Assembly (NCBI GenBank): GCA_015499995.1
Contig: JADNRV010000275.1
Span: forward strand, 1 to 63,505
DNA length: 63,505 nt
From: Flammula alnicola
Taxonomy: Eukaryota > Basidiomycota > Agaricomycetes > Agaricales > Strophariaceae
Reading direction: 5' to 3'
This document shows, in pieces, positions 11,867 through 24,088 of the stretch (its first letter is position 1; every line of letters begins with the position of its first letter). A program made the translations under genes and the position numbers. The notes beneath the pieces are model-generated. The model had not been told where the DNA came from and ran no database searches. It worked only from the letters and a program-made list of their open reading frames with translations.

Positions 11867-14277
11867 TTACAGCCAGTCGTCTTTCCGCAAAATCCTCACA
11901 ATTTCCTTTCCCGTCAATCTATGTTCAGGGTCTTCCTGACACATCTGCTCAGAGCAATCAGCGCTTTTTTCACAAAAAAATATAAAAAACAGGACGTACG
12001 TTCACAACCAAGTCAGTCACTCCAGTTGGGCAGCCGACTTCGATCATTCTCTTTCGCATTATCATTGGCACCAACCCCATCTCAGTGCGATTTGTATCCC
12101 TCCGAGCCGTTCCTAACCAGTCATCATGGTGGACTTCTGGAAGATAAATCCCGTCAGGGACGACCATATTGAAGATGGTCACTCCCAAACTCCAGAAATC
12201 CGCGCGACAGTCAAACATGACGTCAAGATGGAAATGGAAATACGACGCAGACAGCTCCGGTGCGCAGAAACCCGGAGTAGTATACGTTCTGCACGCGGAA
12301 GGGACACCCTCTTGTCCTGGTAGAATCCTTCCCGGTCGATAGACAGAACCCCCAAAGTCGCCGATAACACAATGCCGATTATTGGTGAGGAAGATGTTTT
12401 CGGGTTTGATGTCGAGGTGGACAATTCCAAGGGAATGGAGGTATGACAGGCCTTGCGTCTATCAGATGGGCCGGTTGGATGACTATTAACACAAATCGGA
12501 GAGGGATTAAAATATAATGCTTACGATTTCGGAGATCACAAAGTACAGAGCAGAAGCGTTCTTTTGAATCTTGCCAACATACTGATGCAGATTTTCCGGG
12601 TAATATTGCTGTAAATGACGGTTGAGCAGGAGAAAATCAACAGAGATGAAAAGAGGATCTTACAAAATTAAGGTACAACTCTTGGTCGAGGGCAGACGCC
12701 CGGATATAAAACGTCATGTCCAGAGGAAGTTGTATCACATGCTCGAAACCATACGGCGTTCCCCTGTTGCTCTTTCGAGTGGGTCGCTCGAGACGCCTAA
12801 GCTGCTCCGCACGCAAGATGCTCAAAGCCTGCACTTCACGTGCACACGCAATTACGCCGGTCTCGTCCTGTTTTCTCAAATTAATAACTTTCTGCGCTCG
12901 ATAAATTCCCTTCGTTCCACGGATACGATATACATCTGCACATCCACCTCTGCCGATGAGTTCACCAGCTCTCCCACGAATTGGGCTTGAAGGCATTGGA
13001 GGAACAGGAGCAAGATTTGGAAGGCTAACTTCTGGCTCTCTTGGAGGTGGAAAACGGGTGCCCTCCAAGATGGGGATAGGTGGGACAGGAGCCAAGAGCA
13101 TGGACGGGTCAGGAACCTCAGAGAGAGACGGAGCTCTAACCAAACCAGGACGCATGTGAGTGTTAATCAGGCCGCGAAGGAGGAAGGCGTCAGCATTATT
13201 CCTTTCCTCGTGGCGTTGGTATACCTCTGTCATGGGTGCCGGAAAACCAGCCACTGCTTCGCAGGAAGGGCCCGAGTCTTCAGCCGGAATTTCCAAGTTC
13301 GAAAGAGGAGTCGTGTGGGCTGTTGACAAATATTCGCCGTCGAGGGTGGCTGGAGACGGAGTGTCATATCTAGAATTGTCCCATGCTAAGATATCTTGCA
13401 TCACCACATCGTGAGGCTGTGGTTGAAACCCAGAAGGATTGCCATGAGCATGATAAGCGGTAGCTCTCGGATAGAATCCCTGGCTGGCAGCGTCAGTTGA
13501 TGATTCCGAAGAGTTCTGCGAAAGAGAGAGCAGGCCACGAAACACAGCGTGGTCTACAGGCCGATGTAACAACGGATAATATTTGGACTCGAGTCCGTTA
13601 TTTGCATGCTGTTGACTTGCAACCGCCCGGATAGATGATTCGGCTTCTTCGACGATTATTCCTGGTAGATCGAAATGAGGATGCAAGACTCCGCTGTCCA
13701 AAGGGGCTTTGCCCTTTGCCTGGGGAATAGGCTGCGGCCAAGCATTATCAGATAGTGCAGTCGACGGTGGTGATGCTGACAGAGACGCATAGTTGACGAC
13801 GGGGCCCGGTCGCGACTCATTTGAATGAAGTTCGACAGGTCCTCGTTCCTCTGTAGGCAGCGACGGGAGTAGTTTTGATCTGGCCAAGGAGATTTGAGGC
13901 GAGTTTTCATGAGCTACTTCGGGTTCGCTGGAGCAGGCATGGCCCTCTGGCTTCGAGTTCGAGTGAGCTTCAGTGGCACCACTACAGTCAGTCAACAAGA
14001 CGTCAGGAAGTTGTGTAGTACAGTTCAGACTAGAATGTCCCGAGCGTTCAGGAAGAGCCAATTGTTGCTCCAAGCACCTGTCGTTGCGTGCCATCTCTTC
14101 GTTAGACATCTCTTCGCCAGACCACAGAGGCAAGTTCACAGCAAAACCATCGGGGCCAGGTAGCGGTCCAGGTGCTGTGAAGAGCTCAAGAGAGTTCCGG
14201 CCCAGTTGGGTTAATCGCTCCGCCTTGCGTCGGCGAAAGAACGTGCGCACAGCCGAAAAGCGTGTCTTCCACTGCAT
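11867..14277 (-). CDS. serine/threonine protein kinase with long disordered N-terminus
   Basis: Four exons (14277-12664, 12608-12525, 12458-12000, 11935-11867) give 741 residues. The first ~440 residues are low-complexity and probably regulatory, starting with the basic segment FRRRKAERL. The kinase domain follows: glycine loop GRGGCADVYRIRG, VAIK-type lysine in YRAQKVIN, catalytic loop VHLDIKPEN (HLD replaces HRD, the Asp is kept), DFG in GDFGGSVY, and APE in FCAPEL followed by DFWSLGVTIF. The final 22-codon exon supplies the last helix (EDPEHRL ... DDWL). All catalytic residues are present, so it is likely active. Its C-lobe closely resembles that of the kinase at 49517, suggesting a fungus-specific paralogous group. 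Substrate is unknown. Confidence 0.88.
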
Positions 14278-15564
14278 GGTGATGATAGCGATAGGAGCAG
14301 TGGTAGAGGCGGCCGTTGGACGTCGTGGTGGTGGTCGTTAATGACCGTTGAAGGTTGGCTAACCGATTGAGTGGCTTTATATATGGATAGTTTGTGGGCA
14401 GCGGGTGGGGAGCGGGGATGACGATGACTGACTCACATTTAAGTATTCCCTCAAGGCACCTGGCACAATGTGGCACAATCATAAATATGGTAAGTCGACA
14501 AACGACAAAAAAGCGTCATCCATCACATACCCACAAGGTCCAGAAGAAGGGGGGCTATACGCTGCCATATTATTATATGCGTATGGCAACAGTGTCCTAA
14601 TTCTTCTCCGAACAAGATTCAATTGCAAATTAGCCACTTCAAGCACAATGAACACTCGCCGAGAAGAATAGACACCCAGCCCATCAGCAACGACGGACAA
14701 ACTTGGGCCACCGAGCGGCGTTACTGTACATGTGGGAGTGGCCCATGTGGCCCATGCAGCCAGCGCTTTTTGCAAATCTACTGGCCCAGATTTCTAAAAC
14801 GACACAAGGTTAGTCTCCCGTAGTCAGACTAACAGATTCCGTGTCTTTTTTAGTGGGAGAGGACGACACTGCATCTGTAACACAAGGTCTTCGACAGCAG
14901 GGTAGCAACTGAACATGAAACAATTGAGAGTCGTTCTTGTAAATTGCGGTGAAAGCCTGAAAGGCGCAAAACAACGTTCGGCATTCTCCATCCAAAGTTT
15001 TGTCGTGCGCCGGATTGCCGGCACGCTTTTTCTCTCTGGCCCCTCAAAATTGCCGACGTTCAATACTCCTGGGTTACTCCAAGGAAATTCGTCTAAGTAT
15101 TTGTCCGCGTGCTGTCAAGTCAGGCAGATCTGAACCACGTCCGCAGGAAATTCATACCGATTCTGGAATTGCGCTGGATGTTGTGGATACAGGATTTGAC
15201 AGTGGACTCGACAGCGCTCGATGCACGTCAGCCCATGCCCACATTCCCAGTTGTTGCATGCAACGATGATATTGGCAGGTGTCACTTGGTGGCAGAGATA
15301 TAGCACTGAAATTTGAAAGGGTATCGCGAAGGTGCATAGAAGAAGTCTCAAATGCAATAAAAATAAAATAAAAAATAGGGAGAACGGCAAGGTGTCCGTT
15401 ATTCAGCCAGGCTAAAGATAGGGAGCGCTGAGATGAAGGACAAGGTATCGCAGAACAAAAATATCCTCTATGTTCGGTGCCAGACATTAATTCTGTCATC
15501 CGAATTGAGACGAGAAGGAAACATTATAATAAAATGTCCAAGAGAAAAACCTCAATAAAAACGT
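14278..15564. other. intergenic interval, no gene recognised
   Basis: Contains the upstream region of the kinase at 14277 and the 3' flank of the GPI-protein gene. Short frames on both strands overlap each other and lack domains. A Cys-rich minus-strand frame near 15115-15390 was considered and not accepted. Confidence 0.45.
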
Positions 15565-16567
15565 TTATGGTAAACAAAGGAGAGATGAAGATAGGATCGC
15601 CAAGGTTAAGACAGCGGAAAGTGGAAGGCGACTTGCACCTCCAATCGACCCGCTTGCTGCTGACGTTGTCGAGGCCGCGGCAGATGTCGCTGTCGACACC
15701 GGCGTTGACGAGATGGACGTGGTCGCTGACGCCGACACGGACACGGGCGTCGTCGATGCAGATGGCTGTGATAGCAACGTCGTAAATTTGGATACCGAAC
15801 TCGACCGCGATGATGACCCAGCAGAGAGCGACGATGATCTAGAAGTGGATGATGGTGTCACAGAGCTAGAAGGGGTAATAGAAGAAGGGGTAACTGTAGA
15901 GAGACTGCCAACAGTGATGGTAGATGTCACCGATGCAGACGATGAATGAGTTAGAGACGCGGGTATCGGGATGGGAGTTGTCGCGGCGGGCAGAGGTGTG
16001 TTGAAAGACCCGGACATGCCAGCGAGGGTGAAGAAAGATGACCACGCAGAGTACGGAGTGCTATCGTTGCCTTTCAACGCCGTTGATGTAATCGCAATAT
16101 AGCTGCGAACGAACGGTCAGGAAAATTTCATGAACCAAGGGTACGAACGCACTAGGTGTCCGAATTGGGTCCAGCTGAAGGATTGGGCTTGAAGGTTATC
16201 GAGTGCACAGACGATACATCCACTGGGGGTATGGTTTGCACAAGTTGCTGGATAAAGAAACTTCTTGAGTCTTCATCTCAAGAGATGGACATTTATGACA
16301 CACCTGCTTGCCCGTATACAGTCCAACAGTCGACACTCCGACTGCAGATAATAGCGGTCTTATACCGTCATCGAGCCAGGTGATTGTACAAGATTCGCCA
16401 CCTCGACATGTTGAACCTTGCAAAGGTTGTACAACCTGCAAAAAAGTCGTTTAAGATCCATGTTGAGAGGCTCAACAAGTATAACGTACGTAAAGTCCGG
16501 CATGAACGAGGACTGCGGCATCCATGAAGAGAATTGCCAAAGCCAGGGCCATAATTGTGGAGTACAT
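15565..16567 (-). CDS. KRE9/KNH-like GPI-anchored cell-wall protein, copy 1
   Basis: Four exons (16567-16490, 16435-16304, 16247-16153, 16102-15565) give 280 residues. The first exon encodes a signal peptide (MALALAILFMDAAVLVHA). It is followed by the small beta-sandwich domain of KRE9/KNH1-like proteins, recognisable by VVQPLQGSTCRGGESCTITW, then VGLYTGKQ and SDTYYIAITS. After about residue 130 the chain is almost only Ser, Thr and Ala, suited to O-mannosylation. It ends in a hydrophobic tail (LSAVLTLAILSSSLLCLP), as in GPI-anchored proteins. It probably acts at the plasma membrane or wall; KRE9/KNH1 proteins of yeast support beta-1,6-glucan assembly, but that role is not shown for these short fungal homologues. 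A paralogue with the same exon plan lies at 20475-21361. Confidence 0.85.
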
Positions 16568-17566
16568 TGGGATTTTTAAAGAGTGTGGTTGTTTCGCGTT
16601 AAAGAGTGTGGTACGAGCTTCTCAAGTCGCTTCGATGTTGGAATTTGGTTATGATGTTTGCTGATTTTGTCTAGCAAGGCATATAGGTTAAGGAATTGAG
16701 ATGACGGGACTAGAGAGACGGTAGAAAGTGCCCGGATCCTATCTTTGGCGTGAAAGTCGTAACGGTGTTCGTCGTCGTCAAGGTTCAACTTGACATCACT
16801 TTCATCATTGGGAGCACGCGGCGACTTTCGGAGCATTTCCTTTATTAGGCACCGCTGCAACGCTGCGGGGCCCGGGCGCCGGCCATGCGAGGAGGAGTCT
16901 TAAAAAACCTAATCCCTTCAAGCCAAATCCCTCCCCAGTCTCCCCTTTCTCTGAGTCCTTAGAACTGGCAACCAATTCAACCAATATCGAACAGCAAAAC
17001 CAAGCTGTTTTCTAGTCTCCCGTAGGCAGGTTTCGTAAACTACCGATATTCAGTTGATGATGAGTCGATCTACTTCATATGGGCTGTTTTCGTGTTTCCG
17101 CGATTTTTGACTCGGTCGTGTCAATTTAAATTCAAATATTTGCCTGTGAGATCTGAAACAGAACCTTCGAGATAGATAGCTGATCCCTCTCAGCTGTACT
17201 ACCTGTAGCCCGTTCCAGTGGCGTCGCGTGACCAACCTCTTCTTGAAGTTCTCATATCTTCAGTCGCCGAGTTACCATCTCTGGCTCTCGAACTGGAGCT
17301 CCACATACACAAGGCTGACCCTGATTCTCAGGAATGGCTAGCCAGAGTCGGCCGCCAGACTGCATGCTGTGACCTACTGACAAACCTGCCTAAGTAGAGA
17401 TGACAGATGGCATCCTCTCACACCCTGCGAGAGAGATGCTTTTAAAGGCTTGCGAGACAGCGAGGCAGGTTCTCTCCCCATGACTGCTGCTATCACCTCG
17501 CCTGCACTAGCTTTTCAAACTTGTTTCAGTCTCGTCAAACCCGAATATTCCGGTCCCGTATACACC

Positions 17567-18311
17567 ATGTCGAATTACGATGATGCACTTCCATCGACGA
17601 TCAAGGTAGGAGATGGAGCTAGCATGGTACGCACGCAGCGCCGACGATATGGTCCAGACTGACAAACGGGTTGTGCGTGACAGACTTTTCCGCGAAATGA
17701 AGCTTACTTGGCGCGGGTCCATATTTCTGCGATGGACCACAACGTGTTCTACGTACCGCCCCATTGGCACCCGGCCCACGACGAGTTGTTCCATGTTATA
17801 CAAGGACGGCTGGAGGTACTCATCGGTACAGAAAAGCGCGTCTGTACGCCGTCAGACGGTGAAATACGCATTCCAAAGGGAGTTATTCACAGTCTACAAG
17901 CCTTCATAGGAGAAGAATGCATTTTCGAGGAGCGAACGGAGCCTATGGTCAGTCTAAGTGCAGCTGTTGTTTACTATGTGTCTCAATGCTTAACGTTTAA
18001 CATTGGCGAACTTGTTGACAGGACGATGAAAAAGAGCTATTCTTCCGTAATTCCTTTGCGGACGGAAGGCCGCCTACAAACGTTTTCAAAACGATGCAGA
18101 TCATGTATTATGGCGACATGCGCCCTGTACTTCCAGGGCATATACTTTGGTTAGAGAATTTGGTAAGTACCAGAGCCGTAACTTTCGAAATCAACGCGAT
18201 CATACGCTTACTGTTCCGGTGTCAATGTCGAAGATTGTCACGGTGATTGGGCGCTACCTGGCTCCATTGGTGGGTTATAAGCTCAAATATGAGAGCTTAA
18301 AAAAATTATGA
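17567..18311 (+). CDS. cupin-domain protein, copy 1
   Basis: A small single-domain cupin of 180 residues from four exons (17567-17626, 17684-17947, 18022-18162, 18234-18311). Cupin motif 1 is clear (PPHWHPAHDELFHVIQGRLE), with two His and one Glu for metal binding. Motif 2 is PKGVIHSL, with the third His. The C-terminal part is LPGHILWLENL followed by GRYLAPLVGYKLKY. The family includes many fungal enzymes and binding proteins of unknown substrate; the metal site is intact, so a dioxygenase- or isomerase-like role is possible, but none is assigned. No signal peptide is visible. This appears to be the intact member of the tandem pair. Confidence 0.85.
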
Positions 18312-19220
18312 CGTTCAGTTGGATCCCGCCGCTTTCTCTGAGTCCTTAGAACTGGTTACTGCATCACTGAATTTTACTCTCTGCACTTGGTTTTGTTTGG
18401 AATGTTTTCCATAAGACACTGAATGCCTGAACTGGGGCTCGGATAGTACTGCTCTTACGCCGCATGGTCACCTTGCCCATTTACAATCAGCTGGTCTCCC
18501 CATCCCTTCACCTACCAAACGACTGTCTTTGTTCAATTATGCAGGAGGTTATGCGGAAATTATATCAAGATGAGGCGTGTTAATATTATCGGTGTATACT
18601 TCGGCCACACTGTACGCGATGTTAAATTTCAAGCTCTAACCCATCTAGTGCTGTATGTTACGCCCACATCCACCTGACGCCCGGGCCCACCATACATAAA
18701 CCAATTCGAACAGCCAAACCATGCTGTTTTCGTCTTCGACTCAGTCGTGTCAATTTGAACCCAAAATATCCAAAGAATCTGGGATTTGGAATAGAACCTT
18801 CAAGATAGATAGATGATCTTTACTGCCGCCCTCTCAGTTATGCAGGCCGTGACATCGCGCGTAGGTAGCAACGCGCAAAGCCTCGACCCACCACTTCTTG
18901 AAGTTCTCATATTTTCAATCGCTGAATTACATACTATTTCTCGCTCTCAAATTGGAACACCAGTTACACAAGGCTGACCCTGATTCTCAGCGCAGGAATA
19001 GCCAGACTACATGCCGTGACCTACTGACAAACCTGCCTAGTAAGTACAGATGACATCCTCTCACACCCTTCAGAGCGAAGCGTGTAAAAGCGCGCGAGAC
19101 AGCGAAGCAGGTTCTTCTCTCCCCTCTACTCCCAGGACTGCTGCTATCACCTCGCCTGCACTAGCTTTTCAAACTTGTTTCAGTCTCGTCAAACCCGAAT
19201 ATTCTGGTCCCGTATACACC

Positions 19221-19939
19221 ATGTCGAATTACGATGATGCACTTCCATCGACGATCAAGGTAGGAGATGGAGCTAGCATGGTACGCACGCACCGCAGACC
19301 ATAGGGGACCAGACTGACAAACGGGTTGTGCGCGAAAGACTTTCCTGCGAAATGAGGCTTACTTGGCGCGGGTCCATATTTCTGTGATATCCCAGGACGA
19401 GTTCTACGTACCGCCCCATTGGCACCCGACACACGAAGAGTTATTCCATGTTATACAAGGACGGCTGGAGGTGCTCATCGGTACGGAAAAGCGCGTCTAT
19501 ACGCCATCAGACGGGGAGATACGCATCCCAAAAGGAGTTATTCACAGTCTACGAGGCTTCAGAGGAGAAGAATGCATTTTCGAGGAGCGAACGGAGCCTA
19601 TGGTCAGTCTAAGTGCAGCTGTTGTTTATGTGTCTCGATGCTTAACGTGAGTTAACATTGACGAACTGATGCAACTTTTTGACAGGACGATGAAAAAGAG
19701 CTATTCTTCCGTAATTTCCTTGCGGATGGGGGGCTGCCTACAAACGTTTTCAAAGCGATGCAGATCATGTATTATGGCGACATGCGCCCTGTACTTCCAG
19801 GGCATATGCTTTGGTTAGAGAATTTGGTGAGTACCATAACTTTCGAACTCAAAGCGCTCAGACGCTTACTGTCCCGGCGTCAATATCAAAGATTGTTACG
19901 GTGATTGGGGCGCTACCTGGCTCCATTGGTGGGTTATAA
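19221..19939 (+). CDS. cupin-domain protein, copy 2, C-terminus frameshifted
   Basis: The paralogue of the gene at 17567, with the same four-exon plan (19221-19280, 19339-19602, 19686-19826, 19892-19939). Motifs PPHWHPTHEELFHV and PKGVIHSL are kept, so the metal site is intact. In the last exon it has GGGG where copy 1 has GGG, shifting the frame. The conserved ending GRYLAPLVGYK is replaced by GALPGSIGGL and a stop, giving 170 residues. The old frame is still readable downstream, so the change is recent. The first intron acceptor reads AAAG rather than the ACAG of copy 1, which may weaken splicing. It could be a functional variant, a young pseudogene, or contain a base-call error. Confidence 0.7.
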
Positions 19940-20474
19940 GCGCAAGTATGAGAGCTTAAAAAAATTGTGACCTTCAGTTGGATCCTTGTGCCGAAATGCA
20001 CGGACGAACTGTCATAGAAGTTATTTTAAGTCGCATTTTCTCGCACAGCGGTGACAGACTCGCAGGGAGCATTGCCTATTTAAATGGTTATATTTTCGGC
20101 AGCGTATGCCGATATCTTTTCACCATCGCAACCATTTCCAATTTTTCCCAAGTCCTTCAGTTTCGAGTCAGTTGGAAAATTTATCGGCGTGCAATTAAAA
20201 AAATAACCATCGGGACGTCTGTAATGAACGTAAAGTAGCTACTTGTCCCATCGCCATCGTTAGCAGACTCGTTCGAGTTGCGCCACCTCTCGTCACCACA
20301 TCATCGTCATGAGGTAGAAAACTGTCGTGACCAGTCGATGGATTAAATGGGTATGAACTAGGTCGGATAGGGGCAGAACAGAACCAGATAGCGAAGGGTG
20401 TAATAATGTACTTTGCCGTAGTTTAAATATTGTTGACGACCACAACGACCATACAAGAAAGAAATGGTATCTGT

Positions 20475-21361
20475 TCAGAACATAGTAACACCAACGAGAG
20501 CCCCGAGGGCAGCAGCAGCCCATCCAGCGCGGACGGTCATTGCACCACTTTTGGCGGATGTAGCAGTGGGGGCGCTGGACCCTGTGCTGCTGGCCTTCTT
20601 CGAGGTGGTGAGAGAAGCAGCAGTGGTAGCAGCAGGGGTGGTAGAAGCTGCAGCAACAGTAGAGGCAGCAGTCTGGCTGGCAAGAGGGGCTGTAGATTGA
20701 CCGTTGATCTGGGATTGCACAGCAGCGCTGAAGGTACCGGACATGCCGCTAAGACTATTTTTCGAAATGTCAAAAGGAGGTTCAACACATAATTTTGATT
20801 GAAGCTTACGTGAACTTGGCAGAGAATGCAAGGGCAGGGAACTGGGGTTGAGTGGCATCCTTGAGGGAAAGGGACTCGAAACGGATGAAGCTAGAAGCGC
20901 ATGAGAAAAAAATAGGGATGAAGAGATTGAATGTAACATACTATTCGTTGCTATTGGGGCCAATGGTAGCGTCAGGGGTGAAAGTAATTGTCGAAACCTG
21001 AGAGACGTCGATACTGGTGTTGATGGCTTGCAGAAGGGTCTAGTTCATATTTAAGGACTTTGTGACTCTCAGAAAACCAAGAGAAGCATTACCTGCTGTT
21101 GAGCATTTCCAGCGTAGATGGAGATTTTAGCAGGGCCGAATTGCGCGAGAGTTGGGGCGGCGCCGCTATCTTGCCACGTAACAACAGCGGGCTGACCAGC
21201 GGTATAGGTGGTAGCGGCGACAGGAGCAGTGACCTGGCATAATAGAAGAAAAACGAGTGAGAAAATATTGCTCGGCGACGCGTCGATGGGCTCAGGCGTA
21301 CGAAAACGGTGGCGAGAGCCGCAGAAGAAAGAGCAAGGGTAACAAGGATCTTGGAGAACAT
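20475..21361 (-). CDS. KRE9/KNH-like GPI-anchored cell-wall protein, copy 2
   Basis: Five exons (21361-21302, 21233-21093, 21039-20942, 20890-20810, 20754-20475) give 219 residues. It starts with the signal peptide MFSKILVTLALSSAALA. The beta-sandwich domain carries VTAPVAATTYTAGQPAVVTW, ISIYAGNAQQQ and GPNSNEYFIRFESLSL, then LSGMSGTF. A Thr/Ser/Ala-rich stalk and a hydrophobic C-terminus (AGWAAAALGALVGVTMF) fit GPI anchoring at the cell surface. Domain order, first three intron positions and the GMSG.F junction match the gene at 15565, so the two are paralogues of one family on either side of the cupin duplication. No conserved catalytic residues are expected in this domain. Confidence 0.88.
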
Positions 21362-22815
21362 CTTGAGGGTTATGTCAAAGGAAAGTGGGCGAAGAGAGTG
21401 TGGGTTTTGCTAAAAAGCAAGAAAGTCGTCTGCGGGGAGGGTGATGGACGTTAAGAAACAAGGGCTTTTGGAAGTTTGCATGCGGAGTTTATAACATGCC
21501 ATATCACGCAAAATTGGTCCTTTTTCACCCGCCTTCAGGAACATCATTATGATGATCAGCGCACTGACAAGAACAATACCTTTTCCGGAGGTCAGCATGT
21601 GGCAGCACAACTCCGTGAAACCCTGAGGAGTTCGCCATTTTTAGGTGATTTTCTTGTGAAGCCACTTCATAACTCAGCAATCCTTTGCTCTGACCAATGA
21701 TAATGACGGCGACAAATACGTCTACGATGTCAAGCAAACGGCAAGCTTGTTCTTTCTATTAGTATCAGTCCATGAATCAACCAGAATAGAAGGTCACTGG
21801 TCGCTGGTCAATATTTCAATTCCCGCGACCTCCTGCGGTGCCGAAGCTCATCGAATTTCGGAGGCCCACGCAGCCCACCGCAATGACTTTGTTTGTGTCG
21901 TAAACGGCCTTAATTCTATATCGAAAACATGCCGCTGGATAACGGATCCGGATAATTATGTATAAGTCTCCTTGAACTTGCTCCACCGTCCGCGCTGAGC
22001 GCTGAGCTCTGAGGAAATGCACCCGCGAGGACATCCTCTGTCTATCGTTTCCGGCCTTGGCAACGACTAGTACCCAAGGCTGCCTTATCCAGGTGTGTTC
22101 CACCCATCTATCCATTGAGGTCTATGCCCCAAGCTCTTCGAATGCGAGACAAAATAGTGCTGGTGCACGCGAAGATTTTTCGCATTTACGGATATAAACT
22201 GAGAAATTCCTGGAGAATATTCCTACCCTTTAGAACTTGCTCCATATGGGGACTGGCGATCGCGCATTATACAGTCGACGTTTCCAGGATCTCTTCGGGT
22301 ACCGCGGAAACCCCTTGAAGCCCGACACGAATGTACGGAGAAGACAGTTTCCTCCATCGAGGAATCCCTCAAAGTTCACATTCCTCTTTTAGAAGGGGCT
22401 AGTCACCGGTCTACGCCACCCCATTGCCTTTCATGCTAGAGTACTCATTGTTTCCTTCATTCGAGGTAATTCTGGTCGTTAAAATTGAAGGCCAATATAA
22501 AGTGGCCATGCTTCCGTATGTCTCTTTTATGCCGCGTCATGGAAGAGCAGCGAATTCATCATTTACCACTACCTTTTCTTATTTCCACACAGTTGGCTTT
22601 CACGATATATTCAAGATTCCTACAACTTTGGAATATGGCACCACACGCACCCGCCCATTGAGACATGGTTCAATCACGGCAATATTTATATCTTGAATGT
22701 TCGTTTAGTCATTTTGATATTGCAGCTACTCGAGATACGTTCAAATTTAGGAAGACGGCTTTGCGATAAGGAATCGTTTCGGGATACTACAAGAATGTCT
22801 ATGGTCCATCCTCGT
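21362..22815. other. intergenic interval with a dispersed repeat, no gene recognised
   Basis: No coherent exon set was found. Around 22167-22230 there is a diverged copy of sequence also present at 26267-26330 (both contain GCGAAGATTTT and GGATATAA). The rest shows only short unsupported frames. Confidence 0.45.
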
Positions 22816-24088
22816 TTATCTTCGATAACAGTTCTTGTCTTCCATCAGCCATATAGCCCAATGCCCGCAGCTTCCCTGATAAATAACAGAAGATGACAGC
22901 TGTTAGCGAGGTTATGCAATTACGCATATAGGCGGATGACTCACCCCATTACAGGCAGAACAAGATGTTGGATTGCCCAGGTGGACATTGCCATAGTTTG
23001 CAGTCATCGTGGCACAGATAGTTTCCCAATTGCCCCAATCCTCCAATTTGCCATTGTAGCGCTGGGATCAAACAGCAAAAATAAGTATGATATAACCTGC
23101 ATTCTCCTGAGAGGACATAAGCTTACGTGGATACCGGGTTGAACGCAGACCTTGAAAAAATCATCGGTGAGTTCCTGCAGATACATGAAGTATGGCTGAG
23201 TGTCTACCTTGTGATCGAACTCTCCAAACCAAGGTGTGCCAGTGCAACCCGGTTCGTTGAAGTCCACCTCCCAGTGAGCAGTAACTTTTCCGCAGGTTCC
23301 CTAACAAGACAAGAATTGTCAATACTGTTCTGATAACGCTACTGCACAGTATTTCGCACCTAGTCTTCACAGCGAGAAGGAAACAGATCTCGGCCATGAA
23401 TTTGGATTGCCTTCTTCTGGCACTCATCCACTGCGTTGAAGCCCAGCGGGACGTTTACGAGTGTCGCAGTGTATTGCCTCGTCTCGTAACGCAGGCAACC
23501 TAAAGCCTGAAATCCATCCCATGCAATGCCCCGACGCTTCCTAGATTCCTCGTCTTTTTCATACCTCTCCTGGTCCTCTTTGGTCTTTCGCTCTTGGTCC
23601 CACCGTTTCCTGTCATTGTGGATGGCAGAATGCTCCTCCTCCCATACCTTTCGCACTGTTTTACGATTCTCCTCCTCAAGGCGCTGTTTCTCGCGAAAAG
23701 CCACGCGCTTCCCCTCCCACTCCTTTCGCACCAGATTATGTTTCTGCTCCTCAAGGCGTTGTTTTCTCTGAAAGTCCTCCTCCCACTTCTCTCGCTTTAT
23801 ATTGTGCCTTTTCTCCTCGAGATCCCACTCGTGGCGTTGTTTCATGTGAGAGACCAAATCAAAGAATAGCTGTGCATGGTATCCAACCAAGAAAAATATG
23901 ACAGCACTCAGGACAAGAAAGCGCATTTTGGTCCTCGTGGGTCTCACAGCGATACGAATGCCCGACTCGCTTGTGCCATAGTTTCCTCTAGATGACGATA
24001 GAGGGCCCTGTGTCTCGTTCGGATCTTGGAAGGTTAAATATGCATAATATGGATGCCTTGCGCCATGTTTCGAGCTTGCGGGATACAT
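22816..24088 (-). pseudogene. coiled-coil membrane protein gene with in-frame TAG at exon 1 end
   Basis: Four exons are evident (24088-23360, 23300-23127, 23061-22945, 22875-22816), 360 codons in total. An N-terminal SSSRGNYGTSESGIRIAV stretch precedes one transmembrane helix (VLSAVIFFLVGYHAQLFF). About 100 residues of charged coiled coil follow (EEKRHNIKREKWEEDFQRK and similar). A Cys-rich outer domain then runs over the later exons, with CLRYETRQYTATL, CGKVTAHWEVDF and CGHWAIWLMED. The last codon of exon 1 is TAG (23362-23360) directly before the GTGCG donor, while the next exon stays in frame. A single C-to-T change from CAG would explain it. As read, the protein stops at residue 242 and lacks the Cys-rich domain. 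It could be a pseudogene, a shortened protein or a sequence error. Confidence 0.7.

Larger units (their letters stand above)
16936..19985. repeat. tandem duplication carrying the cupin gene (two units)
   Basis: Two diverged units lie head to tail. The first spans roughly 16936-18330 and the second roughly 18336-19985. Both begin near the shared phrase TCTGAGTCCTTAGAACTGG and end near TTCAGTTGGATCC. Their coding parts are offset by 1,654 bp (ATGs at 17567 and 19221). Exons, introns and 5' flank are all alignable, so the duplication was genomic rather than by retrotransposition. The boundaries are approximate. Confidence 0.8.

Noticed and set aside
15115..15390. Minus-strand Cys-rich frame (CNNWECGHGLTC, CRVHC)
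   Set aside because: The Cys pattern is not that of hydrophobins, no signal peptide or flanking exons were found, and overlapping frames are equally open.
16576..16860. Minus-strand frame of 94 codons upstream of the GPI-protein gene
   Set aside because: It ends immediately before the signal-peptide ATG, has no domain, and probably lies in the promoter or 5' UTR.
18163..18233. Reading the cupin last intron as coding sequence
   Set aside because: Read-through gives a Cys/Arg-rich tail and a quick stop, whereas splicing yields the GRYLAPLVGYK ending and aligned junctions in both copies.
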